NCBI RefSeq assembly: GCF_014203095.1
Contig: NZ_JACHIG010000010.1
Span: 62,001-126,000 of the forward strand
Length of the DNA stretch: 64,000 nt
Reading direction: 5' to 3'
DNA from: Prosthecobacter vanneervenii
GTDB lineage: Bacteria; Verrucomicrobiota; Verrucomicrobiia; Verrucomicrobiales; Verrucomicrobiaceae
Position numbers and translations under genes: made by a program. The notes under the pieces were generated by a model. The model was not told the origin of the DNA. It saw only the letters and a program-made list of their open reading frames with translations, and ran no database searches. Position 1 is the stretch's first letter. The number at the start of each line of letters is the position of its first letter. Below are positions 25,079-33,745 of the stretch, one piece after another.

Positions 25079-25480
25079 TCAACAAATCCAGAACCCACCG
25101 ATGACAAACCAACCGGCGATTGCGGGTATATCGAGCACAAAGGACCAGATCATCCAGGTGATGCTCACGGCCAAAGCACGCCGTCTGTTGTTCAATCGCC
25201 GGTCGTAGAAAAGCATGATGAGCAAGAGCCATTCGATCATGCGCAGCGGTATCAGTCCAAGCAGGAAAAGAGGACTACCCAGTGCAGGTGTGATCATGTG
25301 CACGTACGGATAGCCAAAGGCGATTCCAATAATCGTCCGAGTCATCCCAATCACGAACCACTGGGATGGATTCTTCTTGTAACACTTTGAGATCAGGTGG
25401 GCGGCAACGCAGTATCCCACCAGCTTGGTGACGCCGAAGGCTATTGCCCCGAGTTCTGGATGGTCCATTCCGGCTGGCAT
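25079..25480 (-). CDS. Multi-pass membrane protein of unknown function
   Basis: This 133-residue protein has four likely helices, including Leu-Val-Gly-Tyr-Cys-Val-Ala-Ala-His-Leu and Met-Ile-Glu-Trp-Leu-Leu-Leu-Ile-Met-Leu-Phe-Tyr. The charged positions between helices (Arg-Thr-Ile-Ile-Gly, Asp-Arg-Arg-Leu-Asn-Asn-Arg-Arg) suggest cytoplasmic loops. No family was recognised. It is followed 21 bp later by an 85-residue membrane protein. Confidence 0.6.
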   Translation of the reverse strand: MPAGMDHPELGAIAFGVTKLVGYCVAAHLISKCYKKNPSQWFVIGMTRTIIGIAFGYPYVHMITPALGSPLFLLGLIPLRMIEWLLLIMLFYDRRLNNRRRALAVSITWMIWSFVLDIPAIAGWFVIGGFWIC

Positions 25481-25566
25481 AATAGTGTAGTTGAACGGGT
25501 TTCGGTTAGACGGTGTGCCGCATTGTTCACCGACAGCTTCATGGAGAGAGGCACTTTCGTCCTGGG

Positions 25567-26250
25567 CTACTTACTGATCGGCTTCTCATATGGGCCAAAA
25601 GGATTTGAACTTTCGCTGTCTTTGATGCGCTTCAAGAGAGCTGCGTCCGGTTCATAAACACCTTTGTCGTGCTCGTAGGCCAGCCAACGTCCGGTCTTCT
25701 TGCTTTTGCCGACATGGATCTGTCGAGGGCTTTTGTCATCACCGGCTCCAAATGACATGTTCCATTCCACTTTCGAACCGTCTTTAGGATCTTTGGCTGT
25801 TGCAGGAGGGTTTGCTGCAGCCTTCCAGTAGGCCTCATTATAAGCAGCCCGCTCTTTCAGGCGGAAATCCTTGTTGTGCCGCTGGCACCAAAAGGTCTCC
25901 AAAATGACGCCGGACATGTCATCGGGATGAAGAAATCCGAGCTTGTTCATGTACTGCGCCAACGGCCCACCTCCCCAAAGACCCCACTCGTTCCGCATCC
26001 ACATGCCAAGTCCGAAATGGTACTCGATCATTTCATCTTCAGCCTTCATGGCGTCAATCTTCGCCAGCTCATCCTTTGGAAGCAATTTTTCCAACTGCTG
26101 ATGCGCTTCTACCAGAGTCTTTGGAGGTGGCATCTCCGCCTTCTTTGCCTGCACTTGAGCAGGCTGCTTTTCTGGTGCTGCCTTCTTCTCATCGGCAAAC
26201 AACTGGCTGCCGGCAACCAGTAGAAAAATGAGAGTGGTGATGCGCTTCAT
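25567..26250 (-). CDS. Secreted protein with DUF6794-like domain
   Basis: This 227-residue protein has a signal peptide (MKRITTLIFLLVAGSQLFA) and a Lys/Pro/Ala-rich linker to about residue 45. The next segment (Glu-Tyr-His-Phe-Gly-Leu-Gly-Met-Trp-Met-Arg-Asn-Glu-Trp-Gly-Leu-Trp, then His-Pro-Asp-Asp-Met-Ser-Gly) matches what I recall as DUF6794, a small domain of unknown function. The C-terminal 80 residues contain a Trp-rich beta segment. It is followed 3 bp upstream on the map by another minus-strand gene. Confidence 0.65.
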   Translation of the reverse strand: MKRITTLIFLLVAGSQLFADEKKAAPEKQPAQVQAKKAEMPPPKTLVEAHQQLEKLLPKDELAKIDAMKAEDEMIEYHFGLGMWMRNEWGLWGGGPLAQYMNKLGFLHPDDMSGVILETFWCQRHNKDFRLKERAAYNEAYWKAAANPPATAKDPKDGSKVEWNMSFGAGDDKSPRQIHVGKSKKTGRWLAYEHDKGVYEPDAALLKRIKDSESSNPFGPYEKPISK

Positions 26251-26253
26251 AAG

Positions 26254-26748
26254 CTAAGTCGCCTTTGCATTGTGCTCCACTAACCAAGCGTGACATCTTT
26301 CAAGAATGATCTGGTGGATATTGGATCGATCAGCACCATTCCAATACCACTGAACAGGCTCCTGCTGCAAGTCATCGTAGGCCCAGCGGAGGAGATAGAA
26401 GTCGTAAAGGTCTTGCTGATAATCTTCAGCTATGCACAAATCACATAACAGTCGAAGAGGTTCCTGCATCAATGATGGTTGAACCACAATCTCTAAGACA
26501 AGGTCTTTGGCATAGGCGGAAATGGCAGCAGCCCCGACTGGAATGGATATATCCAACTCTCGTAGAGCCTTCATGGCATAATCACGAACCTCAAAGGTAG
26601 TGAACGGTGGGATAAGACCCGCGAGAATCCGCAGTGACGGCGAATCGTAGCCCTGGCACAGAGCCTCCAACGCCCACTCGACGCAATCTGACGCTTCACC
26701 TCGATGGGTTCCGCAGAACATGATGACCCTGCCGGGCAAAGAGTGCAT
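26254..26748 (-). CDS. Hypothetical alpha-helical protein
   Basis: This protein of about 164 residues looks helical, with paired Leu/Ala-rich helices (Val-Glu-Trp-Ala-Leu-Glu-Ala-Leu, Ala-Met-Lys-Ala-Leu-Arg-Glu-Leu) as in HEAT-like or ankyrin-like folds. There is no signal peptide. The start at 26748 is a guess; Met codons at 26817 and 26721 are also possible. Its stop lies 3 bp before the start of the DUF6794-like gene, so the two are probably co-transcribed. Confidence 0.5.
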   Translation of the reverse strand: MHSLPGRVIMFCGTHRGEASDCVEWALEALCQGYDSPSLRILAGLIPPFTTFEVRDYAMKALRELDISIPVGAAAISAYAKDLVLEIVVQPSLMQEPLRLLCDLCIAEDYQQDLYDFYLLRWAYDDLQQEPVQWYWNGADRSNIHQIILERCHAWLVEHNAKAT

Positions 26749-26821
26749 GAACGATATTGAACTGGACTGTGCGAAAAAGTTTACAGAACGCGTGATTTGA
26801 ATGCCCGTATATATCACGTTC

Positions 26822-27841
26822 TCACCTCAGCCACTCATCCCGATGCTCAGCCACGAAAGCATCGTCGTTCAGATGTGGGTAGGCGGCATAGACGCGGTCG
26901 ATCTCTTCCATCTGGCCGGGGCTGAGGGATTCGTGTTCGTCGAGGCACCAGAGGCCTTCGAGGAGGCCCTGGCGGCGGAGGACTTCGTGGAGGCCGGCGA
27001 TGCAGCCGTGGAAGGCGTTGGCAGAGTCGAAGAAGGCGGCGTTGGAGTCGGTGACTTCGATGCCGAGGCGGAGGAGGGCGGAGGTGGCTTCGGCGTTGCG
27101 GCACTGTTCCAAAAGCTGCACGGCGCGGTGGGTCCAGACGGACCAGTGGCCAAGCAGACCGCCGACGATGCGGCGCTCTTTGCTGCCCACACGATAGGGC
27201 GTGAGGAAGTCGGCGACGATGTTGTCGTCGTTGCCGGTGTAGAGGGCGATGTCATCGCGTCCGGACTCGATGACGGCGCGAACGACATCGAGGGTCTGGT
27301 AGCGATTGAAGGGGGCCATCTTGATGGCGACGATGTTTTCGATCTCGGCGAAGCGTCGCCAGAAAGAGTAGGGCAGCACACGACCGCCGACACTGGGCTG
27401 GAGGTAGAAGCCGACGACGGGCAGCACCTGCGCGACGGCGCGGCAGTGGGCGATCATTTCATCTTCCGTGGCGGTGCGCAGCGCGCCGAGGCTGAGGAGT
27501 CCGGCGTGGTAGCCGAGACCGCGCAGCAGCTCGGCCTCCGCCACGGCCTGCGGTGTGGCACCGCAGATGCCGCCGATGCGCACGAGGGGGCCGGGAGCGC
27601 GGTCCATCTCTTCCTTGGCGAGTTCGAGCACGGGTTTGAAGAGGCCGAACTTGGGATCGCGGATGGCGAACTGGGTGGTGTGCACGCCGACGGCGAGGCC
27701 GCCGACTCCGGCGGCGATATAGTAGCGGGCCAAGGCGCGCTGACGGCGCTCGTCGAGCTTTCTCCGCGTGGTGAGCGCGAGCGGATGGGCGGGGATGGCG
27801 ATGCCGTGCTGGAGCGTGTGGCGAAAGTCGAAGTTGTTCAT
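26822..27841 (-). CDS. Dihydrodipicolinate synthase (DapA)-family aldolase/lyase
   Basis: This 339-residue TIM-barrel protein has a Schiff-base Lys candidate in Ile-Val-Ala-Ile-Lys-Met-Ala-Pro-Phe on strand 6, and an early Gly-Val-Gly-Gly-Leu-Ala-Val-Gly-Val-His-Thr-Thr segment where the family normally has Gly-Thr-Thr-Gly-Glu. That difference argues against true DapA and for a sugar-acid or keto-acid aldolase. Met at 27841 is chosen because upstream Met codons lie in the promoter of the divergent gene. It is divergent from a secreted SGNH hydrolase across a 46-bp gap, suggesting shared regulation. Confidence 0.8.
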   Translation of the reverse strand: MNNFDFRHTLQHGIAIPAHPLALTTRRKLDERRQRALARYYIAAGVGGLAVGVHTTQFAIRDPKFGLFKPVLELAKEEMDRAPGPLVRIGGICGATPQAVAEAELLRGLGYHAGLLSLGALRTATEDEMIAHCRAVAQVLPVVGFYLQPSVGGRVLPYSFWRRFAEIENIVAIKMAPFNRYQTLDVVRAVIESGRDDIALYTGNDDNIVADFLTPYRVGSKERRIVGGLLGHWSVWTHRAVQLLEQCRNAEATSALLRLGIEVTDSNAAFFDSANAFHGCIAGLHEVLRRQGLLEGLWCLDEHESLSPGQMEEIDRVYAAYPHLNDDAFVAEHRDEWLR

Positions 27842-27887
27842 GCTGTTTTGCTTCGCATGCTGACGGCTCAACCTTTCATCTCTCCTC

Positions 27888-29174
27888 ATGCTGCGCCATC
27901 TTCTGTTTTCGCTTTTTGCCGTCGCCACTGCTCTTCATGCTGCGGATGAGTTTCCGCTGGTGCCTGCGCAGGAGTGCCACCCGCGTGCAGGGCTGCCGAA
28001 CTTCTTTGCGAAGGCGAACAAGGCGGGTGCAGAGGTGAAGATCGGCTACCTCGGCGGCTCGATCACCGCGCAGAACGGGTGGCGGCCGAAGACGCTGGCG
28101 TATTTCCAGAAGACATATCCGCAGGCGAAGTTCAGCGAGATCAATGCGGCGATCGGTGGCACGGGGTCAGACCTGGGGGTGTTCCGACTGAAGCAGGATG
28201 TGCTGGATCAGAAGCCGGACCTTCTGTTTGTGGAGTTTGCCGTAAATGACGGCGGGGCCGCGCCGGAACAGATCTTCCGCTGCATGGAAGGCATCGTGCG
28301 CCAGACGTGGAAGGCGCTGCCAGACTGCGACATCTGCTTTGTCTATACGATCACCGAGGCGCTGGTGCCTGCGATGCTGGAGGGCAAGTTCCAGCGCTCC
28401 GCGAGTGCGATGGAGAAGATCGCGGATCACTACGGCATCCCGACCATCCACATGGGCATGGAGGTGGCCAAGCTAGCCAAGGAAGGCAAGCTGGTGTGGA
28501 AGGCCAAGCTGCCGAAGACGGACGAGGAGAAGAAGGCGCTGGAAGGGAAATTTGTTTTCGCCCCGGACAGTGTGCACCCGCATGTGGAGACGGGGCATGA
28601 GCTTTATCTGGAGGCCATCGTGCGTTCCCAGCAGTCCATCATTGCGGCGTCGAAGAAGACCGGCCCGCATGCGCTTGGTGCGCCCTTCATCGCCACGAAC
28701 TACGAGCAGGCCAAGCTGCTGCCGATCACCGCAGCTACGCTGTCTCCTGGCTTCAAGCTGCTGGATTCCAAGACGGATGACTTTGGCAAGCGCTGGGCCA
28801 ACCGCATGACGGCGCTGCACAAAGGCAGCCAGCCCGGAGACACGATCACCTTCCAGTTTAAGGGCACCCGCTGCGCCATCTATGACATCGTAGGCCCGGA
28901 CTGCGGTCAGGTGAGCGTGACGCTGGATGACAAGCCGGCGAGCTTTATGCCGCGCATCGATGCCTACTGCACCTATCACCGGCTGGCCACGCTGGTGGTG
29001 GGCACGGATCTGGAAGACAAGGTGCACACGGTGAAGATCGTGATCGACGCCAAGGAGCTGGACAAGGCTGCCATCCTGGCGAAGAACGGCAACAAGATCG
29101 ACAAGCCAGAGCGGTTTGCAGGCACCTGCTTCTACCCCGGGGCAATCCTGCTGGTGGGCGAAATGCTGAAATAG
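27888..29174 (+). CDS. Secreted SGNH/GDSL-type hydrolase
   Basis: This 428-residue protein has a signal peptide (MLRHLLFSLFAVATALHAA). The SGNH blocks are present: Gly-Gly-Ser-Ile-Thr (catalytic Ser, about residue 58), Ala-Ile-Gly-Gly-Thr-Gly, Phe-Ala-Val-Asn-Asp-Gly-Gly (block III), and Asp-Ser-Val-His-Pro-His (Asp/His, about residue 228). These enzymes remove acyl groups from glycans. The C-terminal 170 residues form a beta-rich domain with Asp-Asp-Lys-Pro-Ala-Ser-Phe, perhaps carbohydrate-binding. It fits with the esterase and sulfatases upstream as part of polysaccharide breakdown. Confidence 0.85.
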   Translation: MLRHLLFSLFAVATALHAADEFPLVPAQECHPRAGLPNFFAKANKAGAEVKIGYLGGSITAQNGWRPKTLAYFQKTYPQAKFSEINAAIGGTGSDLGVFRLKQDVLDQKPDLLFVEFAVNDGGAAPEQIFRCMEGIVRQTWKALPDCDICFVYTITEALVPAMLEGKFQRSASAMEKIADHYGIPTIHMGMEVAKLAKEGKLVWKAKLPKTDEEKKALEGKFVFAPDSVHPHVETGHELYLEAIVRSQQSIIAASKKTGPHALGAPFIATNYEQAKLLPITAATLSPGFKLLDSKTDDFGKRWANRMTALHKGSQPGDTITFQFKGTRCAIYDIVGPDCGQVSVTLDDKPASFMPRIDAYCTYHRLATLVVGTDLEDKVHTVKIVIDAKELDKAAILAKNGNKIDKPERFAGTCFYPGAILLVGEMLK

Positions 29175-29240
29175 CGGTGAAGCAGGGTTAAGAGGCGTTT
29201 AAAGCCTCATTCAATACCCCATAGGGAGGGCAGCGCGCAG

Positions 29241-29257
29241 ATTATGAAAATCATAAT
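29241..29257. promoter_or_regulatory. Palindrome before the kinase-TPR gene
   Basis: ATTATGA and TCATAAT are perfect inverted arms around AAA, ending 15 bp before the start codon at 29272. The AT-rich symmetry in an otherwise GC-rich setting suggests an operator, although an mRNA hairpin covering the start region is also possible. Confidence 0.4.
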
Positions 29258-29271
29258 ATGCCCGGCTTCCT

Positions 29272-32200
29272 ATGAACTCAGACCCTGCACGCGTCGAGCA
29301 GCTTCTTAATGAGGCTCTCCAGCGTGCCAACCACATCGAACGCCATATCTTCCTCACAGGAGCCTGTGGGAATGACACGGCTTTGTGGAATGAGGTCTGG
29401 GACCGGCTGCGCAATCATACGAGCTCCCTGCCGGGACGGCAGCGCCGGACACGGGGCATCCGCATATCCAAGGCTCCCAGCCCAGGCATGGTCGAGGAAA
29501 AGCCTGGCGACATGATCGGACCCTACCGGCTGCTGCAGATCATCGACGAGGATGTGTGCAGCACCCTCTGGATGGCGGAGCGGAACCAGCGGGTGGCGGA
29601 GTTTGTGGCCATCAAGATCGTCGCCGCCGCCGCGAATGACTTCCTGATCCGCTACGAGGCGCAGAAGCACTCGCTGGCGCTGCTGGACCATCCCGCAATC
29701 GCGCGCCCGCATGCCTGCGGCATGACGCCGGGGGGCAGGCCCTACCTGGTGACGGAGCTGCTGCATGGGTCGCCGATCACCCACTTTTGCGATGACCAGA
29801 AGCTCTCCCTGCTGGCGCGTGTACGCCTTTTCATCCAGGTATGCGACGCGGTGCACAATGCCCACCAGAGAGGCGTGGTACATGGCGACCTAAAGCCGTC
29901 CAATCTGCTGGTGAAGTGGGGGGACCAAGGCGAGCCAATGGTCAAGGTCGCGGATTTTGGGATCGCCAAGGCGATGGATTACTCCCTGCTTTGTCCCAAC
30001 GGGCAGCTGCGCACAGCCGCCGCGTACCTCAGCCCTGAACATGTCACAAAGCACAACCTGGATGCACGGAGCGACATCTACGCCCTGGGCATGCTGCTTT
30101 ACGAGCTGATCACTGGGCGCCTGCCCATTCCCACGCCAAAAGATGCCGCCGAGCATGTGGATGAGGTGAAGCGCCTGGTCTGCGAGACCCCACCCCTCAA
30201 GCCCTCGGAATGCCTGCGCGCGCTGCCCAGGGCGCAGATCGCGGGCGTGGCGCTGGGCCGGAAGGCAGACCCGGCCACTTATCCCGACCTGCTTGCGGAG
30301 CACTTTGACTGGATCGTGATGCGCACGCTGGAGAAGCGGCCTGAGAACCGCTACTCCTCACTGGAGGTGCTGGAGAATGACTTCATGGCCTATCTGAAAG
30401 ACGCTGCGGCCAAGGAAGAGCAGCAGCCAACCGTCCAAGGCACGGCTTTTGGCAGCTTCATCAGCGAGCACCGCGGCCTCTTTGCCCTGGCGGCTGTTCT
30501 GGTGCTGCTGCTGACAGCCGGCACGCTGCTGGCAGGGTGGCTGCTGCTCGAGCAAAAAAAGGAAAAGGTGGCGGTGGCGACCCGGCAGCGAGGTGAATCC
30601 CACTCCATGACCTCCCGCTTTCTGCAGGAGATGTTTGGCTCTTTGACCCAGGAAAACGTGAAGGGCAAAGATACCACACTGGTGAAGCAGATGCTGGACA
30701 GTGCCGTGGATCGTCTGGACACGCTGGCGGACAATCCCGAGGCGGGGGCGAAAGTGCAGGAAACCCTCGGCCTGACCTATCTGGCGCTCTCCCAGCCGCT
30801 GGATGCCCAGAAGCAGCTGGAGGGAGCGCTGGAGAAGCGCCTGCTGGCGCTCGGCGGCAGTAACCGCGAGACCCTGCGCACCATGCGCGAGCTGGCGGAG
30901 GCCATGCAGGCAGAGGGCCGCTATGCAGATGCAGAGACACTGCTGCGCAGGACGCTGACAGCCCAGCAAAAAGCCCTGGGCCCTGATCATCCAGACACGT
31001 TTGTGACCATCACCATTCTCGCGGCCGTGTGCGATGCCCAGGACAAGCATGCGGATTCTGAAACACTGCTGCTGGGCCTGTATCAAGTGCAGAAGCGTGT
31101 GCTTGGGCCGGATCACCTGGACACCTTTGCCACGCTGGGCCAGCTGGCGCAGTCCTACACATTGCAGGGCCGCCATGCCGAGGCCCTGAAGAAGCGTGAG
31201 GAGCAGCTGGAGGGGACCCGTCGCGTCCTGGGCCCAACGGATCCTCGCACGCTGGTGACGATGAACATCACCGCACAGGCCAGCGAGAAAGGGGGCATGC
31301 CCTCCGATGCCGAGAAACTGTATTTCCAGGCACTGGACATCATGAAGCAAACGCTAGGCGCCGAGCACCCGGACACGCTGGTGCAGATGGATCAGGCTGC
31401 TCTGCTGCTGGGGCGCCGCGGCCGACACGCGGAGGCTTTAAGAATGCACCACCAAGGACTGGACGCCAAGCGGCGCGTGCTGGGGCTGAAGCATCCGCAA
31501 ACCTGGTCTTCCATGCGATATCTGGCCGACGAATTTGAAGCCCAGGGACGGCAGGCGGAGTGCGAGAGTGCCCAGGCTCAAGTGCTGGAGATCATGAAGA
31601 CGGCCTTTCCGCCGGAGCACCCGGAGATCCTCGCGCAGATGGACACGGTCTCCCAGGTCTATGACAACCATGGCCGACACGGGGAAGCTGTGAAACTGAG
31701 GAAAGAGGCGCTGAGCATGCGGCTGCGCAGTCTGGGCTCCACGGATGCCACGACCCTGCGCACGATGAAACAACTGGCAGCATCTCTGGATGCCGACGGC
31801 CAGCATGCACGCGCGATGGTGCTGCAGCTGGAGATGCTGGACATCATGAAAACGGCCTACGGGCCCGGAGATCCGGACACGCTGACGCAGATGCGCGCCG
31901 TGGCATCGGTGCACGACCGCCATGGCGACCATGCACAGGCGGAAAAAATGTACTCCGAACTGCTGCAGATCCAGCAGCGGGTGCTGGGTGTGAGTGATGC
32001 CGAGACTCTAGCCACCATGGCAGGCCTGGCGGCAACCCTCCAACACGCGGGCCGACTGACGGAGGCGGAGGCTCTCTATACGCAGGTGCTGGAGCTGCAG
32101 CGCAAACGCACTCCTGAAGACCCTGCCGCCGTGGCGGCCGCAGCGGCGGATCTGAGTGCACTCTGGGTACAGATGAGCCAGCATGCGAAAGCAGAGCCCC

Positions 32201-32559
32201 TGCTGCGCCACTGCCTGGAACTGTACCTGGAGCAAAAACCGCAGGCAGAAACGTGGATGCGCTACAACATCGAAAGCCTGCTGGGCGAAGTGTTGGTGCA
32301 GCAAAAGTCTTTTTCAGAAGCGGGAACGCTGCTGCATTCGGGCTACCATGGGCTCAGCGCCGAGACGAGCACCCTGCCGAAAGAGCAGCGGCACCATCTG
32401 CGCGCTGCGATTCTGCGGCTGGTCCAGTTCAGCGAGGTCACAGGCAACACCGCCAAGGCCGCCGAGTGGCGTCAGAAGCTCACCGAGTTTGACCAGCCAC
32501 CAGCTCATGTGCCAAACACGCCCAAGCTGAGCATGAGTGCGAAGCAGCAGGGGGTGTGA
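29272..32559 (+). CDS. Kinase-like protein with membrane helix and extracytoplasmic TPRs
   Basis: This 1095-residue protein has, in order: an N-terminal helical segment (1-75), a Ser/Thr-kinase-like domain (about 82-380), a membrane helix (about 402-424) and ten or more kinesin-light-chain-type TPR repeats (about 450-1080) with a repeating Leu-Gly-x-x-His-Pro-Asp-Thr-Leu element. The ATP-binding Lys115 and Asp228-Phe-Gly are kept, but the Gly loop is gone, the alpha-C Glu is Gln131, and the catalytic loop is His204-Gly-Asp-Leu-Lys instead of His-Arg-Asp. It may therefore be weakly active or a pseudokinase. This architecture is common in Verrucomicrobia and Planctomycetes. It converges on ctaA with a 12-bp gap. 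Confidence 0.85.
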   Translation: MNSDPARVEQLLNEALQRANHIERHIFLTGACGNDTALWNEVWDRLRNHTSSLPGRQRRTRGIRISKAPSPGMVEEKPGDMIGPYRLLQIIDEDVCSTLWMAERNQRVAEFVAIKIVAAAANDFLIRYEAQKHSLALLDHPAIARPHACGMTPGGRPYLVTELLHGSPITHFCDDQKLSLLARVRLFIQVCDAVHNAHQRGVVHGDLKPSNLLVKWGDQGEPMVKVADFGIAKAMDYSLLCPNGQLRTAAAYLSPEHVTKHNLDARSDIYALGMLLYELITGRLPIPTPKDAAEHVDEVKRLVCETPPLKPSECLRALPRAQIAGVALGRKADPATYPDLLAEHFDWIVMRTLEKRPENRYSSLEVLENDFMAYLKDAAAKEEQQPTVQGTAFGSFISEHRGLFALAAVLVLLLTAGTLLAGWLLLEQKKEKVAVATRQRGESHSMTSRFLQEMFGSLTQENVKGKDTTLVKQMLDSAVDRLDTLADNPEAGAKVQETLGLTYLALSQPLDAQKQLEGALEKRLLALGGSNRETLRTMRELAEAMQAEGRYADAETLLRRTLTAQQKALGPDHPDTFVTITILAAVCDAQDKHADSETLLLGLYQVQKRVLGPDHLDTFATLGQLAQSYTLQGRHAEALKKREEQLEGTRRVLGPTDPRTLVTMNITAQASEKGGMPSDAEKLYFQALDIMKQTLGAEHPDTLVQMDQAALLLGRRGRHAEALRMHHQGLDAKRRVLGLKHPQTWSSMRYLADEFEAQGRQAECESAQAQVLEIMKTAFPPEHPEILAQMDTVSQVYDNHGRHGEAVKLRKEALSMRLRSLGSTDATTLRTMKQLAASLDADGQHARAMVLQLEMLDIMKTAYGPGDPDTLTQMRAVASVHDRHGDHAQAEKMYSELLQIQQRVLGVSDAETLATMAGLAATLQHAGRLTEAEALYTQVLELQRKRTPEDPAAVAAAAADLSALWVQMSQHAKAEPLLRHCLELYLEQKPQAETWMRYNIESLLGEVLVQQKSFSEAGTLLHSGYHGLSAETSTLPKEQRHHLRAAILRLVQFSEVTGNTAKAAEWRQKLTEFDQPPAHVPNTPKLSMSAKQQGV

Positions 32560-32571
32560 TTTCGAGCAGCG

Positions 32572-33645
32572 TCAGGTTTCTTCCGCAATCGCGCTACGGC
32601 TGAGGCGATCTCCCCAGAAGGTGGCCACGAGGAGACTGGTGAGGGCCAGGAGAGCGAGACCATTGAGCACATGGAAATTGGTGACCCAGAAACTCTTGCC
32701 GGTAAGGATGACGAAAATACCAAGCGCCACCTGCACGGTGGGCATGAAAAGGAGCAGCGTGGCCACCGGGCGCATCTGCGGCAGGGTGACGAGCCAGCGC
32801 CGTGCACGCGAGGCCACAAAGAGGATGAGGAGCGCGACGGTGAAGCCCCAGTATTTGTGAGCGAAGAGCAGAAAGACATCCGCAGGCTCATAAGGGGGCA
32901 GCCAGTGGCCTTTGGTGGTGAGGATGTCGCTGGCGGCCAGATGGGTGCGCTGGGTGTGGCGCAGGCTGGCCCCTAGAACGAGCTGGCCAAACACCGCCAG
33001 AAACAGCAGGAGCGAGAGCCAGCGCGCCTGCGCCGCCTCTTTGACCGTGAGGACCAGCCGCCCCTCCGTCCAAGTGCGTGAGGAGGCATAGGCGATGAAG
33101 ACGAGAGTACAATAGAATATCTGACCAAGAGTCCCGTGCACGATACCAAACGCATTGGACATTTCCTGAACTCTAGCTCCTCCAAGTGCAGCCTGTATCA
33201 TTACAAGCATAAGGCAAAGCGTAGTCAGTCCGCGCAGAAGCACCCACTTTCTACCAAACCAAGTCAGTCCAAGCCAAGTGAAGCCAAGAAAAACGATCAT
33301 TCCTGCGACAGAATAAACGCGCAGCTTGATCAGGATGAAAAAGCCGATGCCACAGAGAATGATACTCGCAGCCTCCACAAGAGAAGGCTTGGATTTGAAA
33401 AACTGCCAAAAGTACATGCCCAGTGCCAGGCATCCAATGATCATGCCTATCCAGCGATGCCCGTGTTCAAGCAGTAGGGCAGGCACTTTGTACCAGCCTT
33501 CCGGGTTGATCTTGCCATAGCACAGCGGCCAGTCAGGCACAGCCAAGCCCACATCTTTCGAAGTCACCGCAGCTCCCCACCATACCAACACTATTCCCAC
33601 AGCGAGCGTGAAGAGGGCATAACGGTGAAAAGCGCGGGAGGGCAT
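32572..33645 (-). CDS. ctaA: Haem A synthase (COX15/CtaA family)
   Basis: This 357-residue protein has eight membrane helices. Conserved haem-ligand His residues appear in Leu-Leu-Glu-His-Gly-His-Arg-Trp-Ile-Gly (helix 2), Gly-Ile-Val-His-Gly-Thr-Leu-Gly-Gln (helix 4), Arg-His-Thr-Gln-Arg-Thr-His-Leu-Ala and Ala-His-Lys-Tyr-Trp-Gly (second half). The enzyme oxidises the C8 methyl of haem O to give haem A in the cytoplasmic membrane. It lies downstream of the cytochrome oxidase genes on the same strand, after a strong hairpin. It supplies the cofactor of the aa3-type oxidase encoded just upstream. No COX10 haem O synthase was found in the window. Confidence 0.9.
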   Translation of the reverse strand: MPSRAFHRYALFTLAVGIVLVWWGAAVTSKDVGLAVPDWPLCYGKINPEGWYKVPALLLEHGHRWIGMIIGCLALGMYFWQFFKSKPSLVEAASIILCGIGFFILIKLRVYSVAGMIVFLGFTWLGLTWFGRKWVLLRGLTTLCLMLVMIQAALGGARVQEMSNAFGIVHGTLGQIFYCTLVFIAYASSRTWTEGRLVLTVKEAAQARWLSLLLFLAVFGQLVLGASLRHTQRTHLAASDILTTKGHWLPPYEPADVFLLFAHKYWGFTVALLILFVASRARRWLVTLPQMRPVATLLLFMPTVQVALGIFVILTGKSFWVTNFHVLNGLALLALTSLLVATFWGDRLSRSAIAEET

Positions 33646-33683
33646 GGTGTGGAGGGCAAATCAGAAACGTGTGGCAAAAGCAA

Positions 33684-33717
33684 AAGGGCAAAATAATGAG
33701 GTCATTATTTTGCCCTT
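33684..33717 (-). terminator. Strong hairpin between coxB and ctaA
   Basis: This is a perfect 16-bp inverted repeat (stem starting AAGGGCAAAATAATGA) with a 2-base centre. On the minus strand it is followed by TTGCTTTTGCC. It begins about 29 bp after the coxB stop and lies before the ctaA start. It is either a terminator with partial read-through or an mRNA-stabilising structure setting lower ctaA expression. Confidence 0.7.
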
Positions 33718-33745
33718 GGGTTATGCCATCCGGAGGGATGGAAAA

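Noticed and set aside
24786..25232. Alternative 148-codon minus-strand frame overlapping the two small membrane protein genes
   Set aside because: It is rich in His, Arg and Cys with no hydrophobic pattern. The two other frames give consistent multi-helix proteins with tidy spacing.
26801..27949. Plus-strand frame opposite the DapA-family gene
   Set aside because: The composition is Gly/Ala/Glu/Asp with no motif, while the opposite strand has a recognisable aldolase.
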